Source: Anthoceros angustus
Lineage: Eukaryota > Streptophyta > Anthocerotopsida > Anthocerotales > Anthocerotaceae
NCBI GenBank assembly: GCA_010909165.1
Contig: VJWM01000172.1
Coordinates: forward strand, 434,001 to 498,000
DNA: 64,000 nt
Direction of reading: 5' to 3'
The position numbers and the translations under genes are program-made. The notes under the pieces were generated by a model, which worked only from the letters and a program-made list of their open reading frames with translations, had not been told where the DNA came from and did not search any database. The first letter of the stretch is position 1. Each line of letters starts with the position of its first letter. Below, in pieces: positions 60,278 to 64,000 of the stretch.

Positions 60278-60680
60278 CGTGATGAAGAGGGGCACGGGGT
60301 TGTTCGTATCCTCCCCTTGAATTTCCCTTGACGTCAAACCTCAACTCCTCATGAGTTTCGGATGCACAATCTTACTTTCTATTGATCCCGTCACTTGGTA
60401 ATATATGGAGGAATCGTCAGCACATGGTGTTTGACACGGAGGATGAACTAGGGACTCCGTGGAGATGATCCTCACGACCAAGCGCATCAATATATCATAT
60501 CGAGCCACTTGATTTGTGAAATCATTTGAGTAATCCACCGATCTATTACAACATCCGAAGACATCAAGCGCTTTCAAAATCTGATCGAATCACTTGACCA
60601 ACAAAGTATTTGAGTACTCCATTTGATCCATCACAAAATATGAATGAGCTATGCATTTATAGTTGAAACTTGGGTAAATA

Positions 60681-61248
60681 TAGACTTGAAGATGGTTTTG
60701 TTCTCGATGATATATGAATTATCGATAAGTTTTTTTTAGTAAATTATAGTATATTTAATATTGATATTATAACAAAACATCATCATAAACATCACAAAAA
60801 TATTTCCAAGAGATATTGATAATCGTATAACGTTGTTTTACCATTAACTTATAGAATTATCAAAAACTATACCAAAGATAGACGTGGAAGATATATTACA
60901 AATAACCTTCTCGATCACTAGATAAAAGCATAGTAATTTGGCATAAAAGAAGGAAACATAGTAAATATAGAAAGTGGATTGAGTAAAAGTAATTATTGGG
61001 GTAGTTTAGGGTAAATATAATGGGGCATGATAGAACAAAGAACTCTGAGGTAGGATGGGCATCAAGGCGGTGGATCCATGCTTCCATAAATTCGATGTCG
61101 CAAAAAATCTCTTGGAAATATTGTTTGTGATGTTTATGATGATGTTTTGTTATAATATCAATATGAAATACTATACAATTTAACAACAAAATAAAAATTC
61201 ATTAATTCATAATATATCATCGAGAACAAAACCATCTTCAAGTCTATA
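60681..61248. repeat. Inverted repeat (U10)
   Basis: Arms are at 60681-60820 and 61095-61248, with more losses in the left arm near 60735. Confidence 0.86.
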
Positions 61249-61572
61249 TATGTATGGTCCCTACACACAAATCACAAACTATCTTCATATCTATTTCAAT
61301 CTTTAGAAGGATTCTCATTTTGTTGTCTACAATGATTCCAAGTTTGGCTCTAGCTATGATGATGTTTGTGATGCTATCTTGCTTAGCATCAATTTTGTGT
61401 CCAAGATTGCTAAGAGGTATTATAATTCTTATATGTGTGTATTCCACTAAAATTCCATTTTAGATATGTATATTATGTTGCTCTCAACTAGCTAGTTTAT
61501 GTTGGTCCGATGTGTTGTTAAACTGGTTGATGTAGAAAAACAAAGGGAATTAGGACTACGATTTCACTAGTC

Positions 61573-61870
61573 CCGATCCCCATCCATCTCCCCATTTTCA
61601 CCCTCTCGCAGCTTTGGATCACGACTTCTGTCTAGATCCTCATCCATCTCCCCATTTTACCTCCAGTGCCGGACCACGCCGATTTCTGGTCGGATCCTCA
61701 TCCATCTCCCCATTTTTCCCTCTCGCAAGCCGATTTCCTGGTCCATCCTCATCCATCTCCCCATTTTTCCCTCCGCAGGACTATGTTCTCGGTCCGTGAT
61801 CCTCATCCATCTCCCCATTTTTCCCTCAGCCGACTATGTACTTCTCGGTCGGATCCTCATCCATCACCCC
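61573..61870 (+). repeat. 60 bp-period minisatellite, 6 repeats (U10)
   Basis: Six repeats, the fourth lacking part of GGTCCGGATCC. Confidence 0.9.
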
Positions 61871-62990
61871 CCAAATTTTGGTATCCCTCCCAAGAATAAG
61901 AAGTTGGTGCGTGAATGCTGAAGATATCTATGGGAGCAATTGGCTAGATTGTCTATGTTAGCCAGTTGTTGGTAGGGACTTCCCTTTGTGTAGGGATTGT
62001 TATCCTTCTTCCTTCGGGTGGTCTGTTCTTATGTGCAGCCCTAGTATATATTTGTTGTGGGATATGCTTGTGCCTCTCGATGGGGCTTTAGGAGGTGAAA
62101 TTCTCTTCTTTTTATAAAGCATTAAAAATTTGGTGTAACAAAAGTTACTCTCAACCTTACGGTCTCTAATGCGCAAGTACGAACAATGAGCTCGTTGAAT
62201 GTGAAGTGGTACTCGCTTAGTCGAATGCTCCAACTCTTGGAATCCTCGACAACGGTGGTTACGCCCCTGCCGAGATGGATGCACATTCAAAAATCCGGAG
62301 AGATAAATCAATTCAAGAAGGATCCGGCTGAGGCATACTCCTCTTACAATCGCATGTCACAACGAGTTATCTCGAATGGCTAATAATAAGAGGCGGTAAC
62401 TTATCCAGCTAGCAAGCTTGTTCGAGTTCATGGCGGTGCCTGAGTACATGTAGCTCTAGAAGCATCTCCACAAGCCTTCCAACCACAAGCATTTCGGGAC
62501 CTTCCATATCAAGAACCTTTGCGCCCGACTGTGAGATCAACATCTTGGATTAGCAGCAAACCAATTCAAGTGCAACATTTACATAGCGATTACTCACATT
62601 GCTTGCTTGAAGCAAGAGGACTTCAAAGAAGAGTTTAACTAGTTGCACCTCCACAAGCCTTCGAACGGGAGCGCCGCACTTCCCTCGAAGCTTTTAGCCC
62701 GACTCGAGACTAAACATCCTGGATTGTTGTGCAACAAACCAATTCAAGTACAACATTTACATAGCGATTATCACAATTGCTAGCTTGAAAGAGTGGACTT
62801 CAAAGAAGAGGCGTAATTGCACCTACACTCCAATTACAGTCATTCTACCCTCATGCAAGCTAAAGATGAATAAAGCGTATGCTCCGCATGATATAATCGA
62901 TGAAGGTTGACACCAAACCTTGTTGTCACGGAGACATACCTCAACATCCGGTCACAAGCTGCTCACGGTAGCTATTGACTACTTAGGCTT

Positions 62991-63510
62991 GGATTTTCAA
63001 GTTCATCAAGGATTTTGCCAAGAAGGCGGCCTCGTTGGCTGGATTGACCAAAGGACATGCCCTTCAAATGAGAGCAGGCATGAAGCCTTTCAAAGATTGA
63101 AGGATAGCTTGGTGGCGCACCAACACTACAACCACCGATTAGGAAAACCGTTTCCATGTATGGATGTTCACGCTATTGGGACTATCTTAAGCAGGACGAG
63201 AAGAAGGATCCAATTTTCTGGCGCAACTTATGGATCTTGAGAGAAATTATTCATGAGGGGAAGGTCTTAGCATCATATACTCTTGTAAGAAGTTTAGACA
63301 CTACATGCTTGTAAGGTGACGTTCCATGTCGACCATTTTGTGTTAAAGTACCTTGTGAACAAGCTAGATTTATCAGGAAGGATTGCTAGGTGGGTCCACA
63401 TGCTGCAAGAGTTTGATTTTGATGTAGAAACCAGGCCAAGGAAGCAACATATGAATGCCAATTTTGTTGTCATTCAAAATTGGAAAATGGAAAATGGATT
63501 GTGGCGAGCC
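62991..63510 (+). pseudogene. Ty3 RT tail plus RNase H fragment (U10)
   Basis: Frame 63316-63549 keeps FHVDHFVLKYLVNKLDLSGR through EFDFDVETRPRKQHMNANFV. The Glu motif is disrupted near 63255. Confidence 0.88.
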
Positions 63511-64000
63511 CCATTTCCATTTGACGAGGAGCTAGTAGCGAGGCGTTAGGGGAGAGGATCATGAGCAAAGTACACATTTGATTGAGGGCTGCGTGAAGAG
63601 GTGTTGAGCGTAAGGACCAAATGCATGGAAGGGGTTTTGTGCGTGAGTTTGCGGAGGACGATCTAGGAGTTCGAGATGAAGTAAAGAGCAGCAGCATGGG
63701 TGCAAGGAGAGGAGCAAGGTATGCTTTTAAGTGGAAGGGCTGCAAGGAGGCCACAACGTTGGCAAAAGGATGTGGAGAAAGCAAGAAATCGCAATTTGAA
63801 GGAAGGAGGAGGTGGCACACAAAATGGTGTGCCTCATGAGGAGGTGTGTGCTGGAGTCTAGAAGCAGGTAGCTCCGCATTGGTGGTGTATATGGAGAAGG
63901 ATTGGAGAAACCACACGTCAAAGAGTGCTTGCGTGGAGTGCAAGAAAGAGCGTCGACAAGTCCACTGGCCGACAGTAAGTGCGCGAAAACGCAGCAATGT

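Larger units (their letters stand above)
55431..60293 (+). repeat. Array unit U9
   Basis: It is 4.86 kb and uninterrupted. No recognised gene in 55480-55820 or 57090-58230. Confidence 0.9.
60294..64000 (+). repeat. Array unit U10, cut by the window end
   Basis: It has the usual order as far as the RNase H-integrase spacer; integrase is beyond the window. No recognised gene in 60350-60670 or 61910-62980. The spacer 63511-64000 shows the same LFKWKGC-type stretch, frame-broken. Confidence 0.9.

Overview
The window looks like heterochromatic DNA of a land plant, built from transposable elements. I found no host gene, tRNA gene, full rRNA gene or CRISPR array. The plant assignment rests on three things: a Ty1/copia element primed by initiator-Met tRNA, Ty3/gypsy RNase H and integrase of plant type, and fragments resembling plant 5S rRNA. 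The species cannot be named.

The backbone is a head-to-tail array of about ten copies (called U1 to U10 here) of a unit close to 4.9 kb, all on the + strand. It enters at base 1 in the middle of a copy and is cut at base 64000. Uninterrupted copies (U6-U9) are 4.79-4.92 kb. In order, each unit holds: a purine-rich stretch where an LTR-like segment begins; an inverted repeat of two ~150 bp arms around a ~300 bp spacer; a 60 bp-period minisatellite; a degenerate primer-binding-like site; a leader with a diverged ~195 bp tandem duplication; the end of a Ty3 reverse transcriptase joined to RNase H; an over-long, unrecognised spacer; and a Ty3 integrase with zinc-binding and DD35E motifs. I see no gag, protease or reverse-transcriptase catalytic core in the unit. 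It therefore looks like a non-autonomous retroelement derivative that spread as a macrosatellite. All reading frames are broken by many small indels.

The array falls into two blocks. U1-U5 carry five minisatellite repeats each and hold all the later events. U6-U10 carry six and are uninterrupted. Events in the first block are a 970 bp tandem duplication in U1; a 2.07 kb terminal-inverted-repeat element in U1 (4883-6957), with a second inverted copy in U5 (35624-37667); a 5.0 kb unclassified insertion in U2 (about 11984-17017); a Ty1/copia element on the minus strand in U3 (18627-24457) with LTRs, primer site and a TATTG target duplication; and two shorter tandem duplications in the integrase regions of U3 and U4. 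The copia element has recognisable gag, protease, part of integrase, reverse transcriptase with YVDD, and RNase H. It also carries a diverged antisense piece of the Ty3 unit where the rest of its integrase should be.

Copy differences cluster at CG and CHG-type sites while AT-rich stretches are almost identical. This may be real decay of methylated DNA or consensus error at methylated cytosines, so frameshifts should be read with caution.
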